Source: an uncultured Prevotellaceae bacterium (GTDB lineage: Bacteria > Bacteroidota > Bacteroidia > Bacteroidales > Muribaculaceae). From it: DNA of 5,522 nt. Shown here piece by piece: positions 4,764 to 5,522 of this stretch (positions are counted from its first letter, which is position 1; every line of letters starts with the position of its first letter). The DNA lies in NCBI GenBank assembly GCA_900556245.1, contig USOC01000092.1, positions 1 to 5,522 on the forward strand. Direction: 5' to 3'. The position numbers and the translations under genes were made by a program. The notes under the pieces were generated by a model. It saw only the letters and a list, made by a program, of their open reading frames with translations. It ran no database searches and was not told the DNA's origin.

Positions 4764-5522
4764 ATGAAACGGATTGCACAACAAAACATATCGCCAGGAG
4801 CTCGAATAAAAGCAGAGCTTAAGAAGCGGAAGATGACGCAAAAGCAATTTGCGGAAACTGTTGGACTTGTGCCTTCGCGCGTAAGCGATCTCATTTCCAA
4901 TAGACGTACTATAACAACTGGGGTTGCTGCAAAATTGCAGGATTTCTTTAATATTCCTGCAAAAGAATGGCTTGACATGCAGATGAACTATCTTCTGACA
5001 CATGAAGAGGATGCCGTAGAAATGGAAGCAGCAGAAGAGTTGTACAAATATGATGAATTTATTTCATTGAAAACGCTCTATGCGCGTAGTGGGGGTAACA
5101 GTCTTGAGGGTAGTGTTGCAAAACTTGACTTCTTGAAAAAAGAGTTCGGTATAGCGTCACTGCACCAACTTCAAAGTTGTGGCGGTTTTTTTAGAAAGTC
5201 GGATAAAACAGGCTTGGATGTCCGTATGTTGAACACTTGGACGTTCCTAGCTCGCAGAGATTCGCAAAGATGTGTTGTCACGGGCAAATTTGACAAAAAC
5301 ACTTTGGCGGAGGTTACAAGCGAACTGTTCACTATTTTTCACTCCAATATGAGTGTGATGATGAGAACAAAAGATATACTTGCACGCTATGGAATCAAGT
5401 TCTGTGAAACACCGAAAGTTGACCATGCTTCTGTTGATGGTTTTTCGTTCATCGAGGGAGGAGTGCCTGCAATTGTGGTGACTCGTCGATCAGATAGAAT
5501 AGACAATTTAGCTTTTGCTATC
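4764..5522 (+). CDS. HigA-type HTH regulator with probable ImmA/IrrE metallopeptidase domain, C-terminus cut off
   Basis: The ATG at 4764 opens 253 codons without a stop to the window end. Residues 10-78 are a HigA/VapI-like XRE helix-turn-helix: SPGARIKAELKKRKMTQKQF (10-29), the turn and recognition helix VPSRVSDLISNRR (36-48), and the terminal FFNIPAKEWLDMQMNYLL (61-78), matching the 'FWLNLQ..YDL' ending of HigA antitoxins. HigA alone is about 90-110 residues, so this protein is much longer. The rest (roughly 90-253) resembles the linker and start of an ImmA/IrrE metallopeptidase, with TWTFLARR (158-165) and, last in view, VPAIVVTRRSDRIDNLAFAI (234-253). In this family that segment is directly followed by the HELGH-type zinc site, which lies beyond the edge. 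Such proteins typically repress their own promoter and may cleave a partner repressor or serve as antitoxin. The start is set by the abutting operator and short leader. No HigB-like gene precedes it. Confidence 0.85.
   Translation, partial: MKRIAQQNISPGARIKAELKKRKMTQKQFAETVGLVPSRVSDLISNRRTITTGVAAKLQDFFNIPAKEWLDMQMNYLLTHEEDAVEMEAAEELYKYDEFISLKTLYARSGGNSLEGSVAKLDFLKKEFGIASLHQLQSCGGFFRKSDKTGLDVRMLNTWTFLARRDSQRCVVTGKFDKNTLAEVTSELFTIFHSNMSVMMRTKDILARYGIKFCETPKVDHASVDGFSFIEGGVPAIVVTRRSDRIDNLAFAI

Noticed and set aside
4673..5003. Two minus-strand frames of 101 and 84 codons
   Set aside because: They are antisense to the HTH gene and cover its promoter; the plus-strand frame has a clear HigA-like domain.

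Overview
The window looks like a chromosomal segment of a Bacteroidales bacterium (Bacteroides/Prevotella-like; the genus cannot be fixed from here). Three things support this. There are several Bacteroidetes-type promoter elements (-7 box TAnnTTTG, most often TATCTTTG, with a TTTG-like -33 box about 19-21 bases upstream). Clear Shine-Dalgarno sequences are absent before the genes. The tRNA has no encoded CCA.

Left part (1-3438, all minus strand): a tight menaquinone-biosynthesis operon read right to left. It runs from a YbhN/MprF-type polytopic membrane protein (UPF0104/LPG_synthase_TM family), through menD (SEPHCHC synthase, 6 bases downstream), to menB (DHNA-CoA synthase, 21 bases downstream; its C-terminus is cut by the window edge). 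MenD and MenB catalyse separate steps of the chorismate-to-DHNA branch. The membrane protein occupies the place where menF is usually expected, and no menH lies between menD and menB.

Middle (3439-4205): two intergenic regions around a tRNA-Met(CAT) gene. The tRNA has its own promoter and a strong intrinsic terminator. Upstream of the men operon are two 40-bp direct repeats, each carrying a minus-strand TATCTTTG box. A diverged copy of the same two-promoter module lies on the other side of the tRNA in the opposite orientation, in front of the next plus-strand gene. Related promoter-bearing repeats therefore face outward from the tRNA.

Right part (4206-5522, plus strand, visibly more AT-rich): a small two-helix membrane protein with a bacterial PH-like domain, then the first 253 codons of a HigA-type helix-turn-helix protein. 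The rest of that protein looks like the start of an ImmA/IrrE metallopeptidase domain, and the window stops about where the zinc-binding HExxH would be expected. Its promoter contains two interlocked inverted repeats of TAGAATT half-sites, one between the -33 and -7 boxes and one touching the start codon, as expected for an autorepressor. This regulator and its unseen downstream neighbour are the most likely site of a toxin-antitoxin or defence-like system. No complete new system can be demonstrated inside the window.
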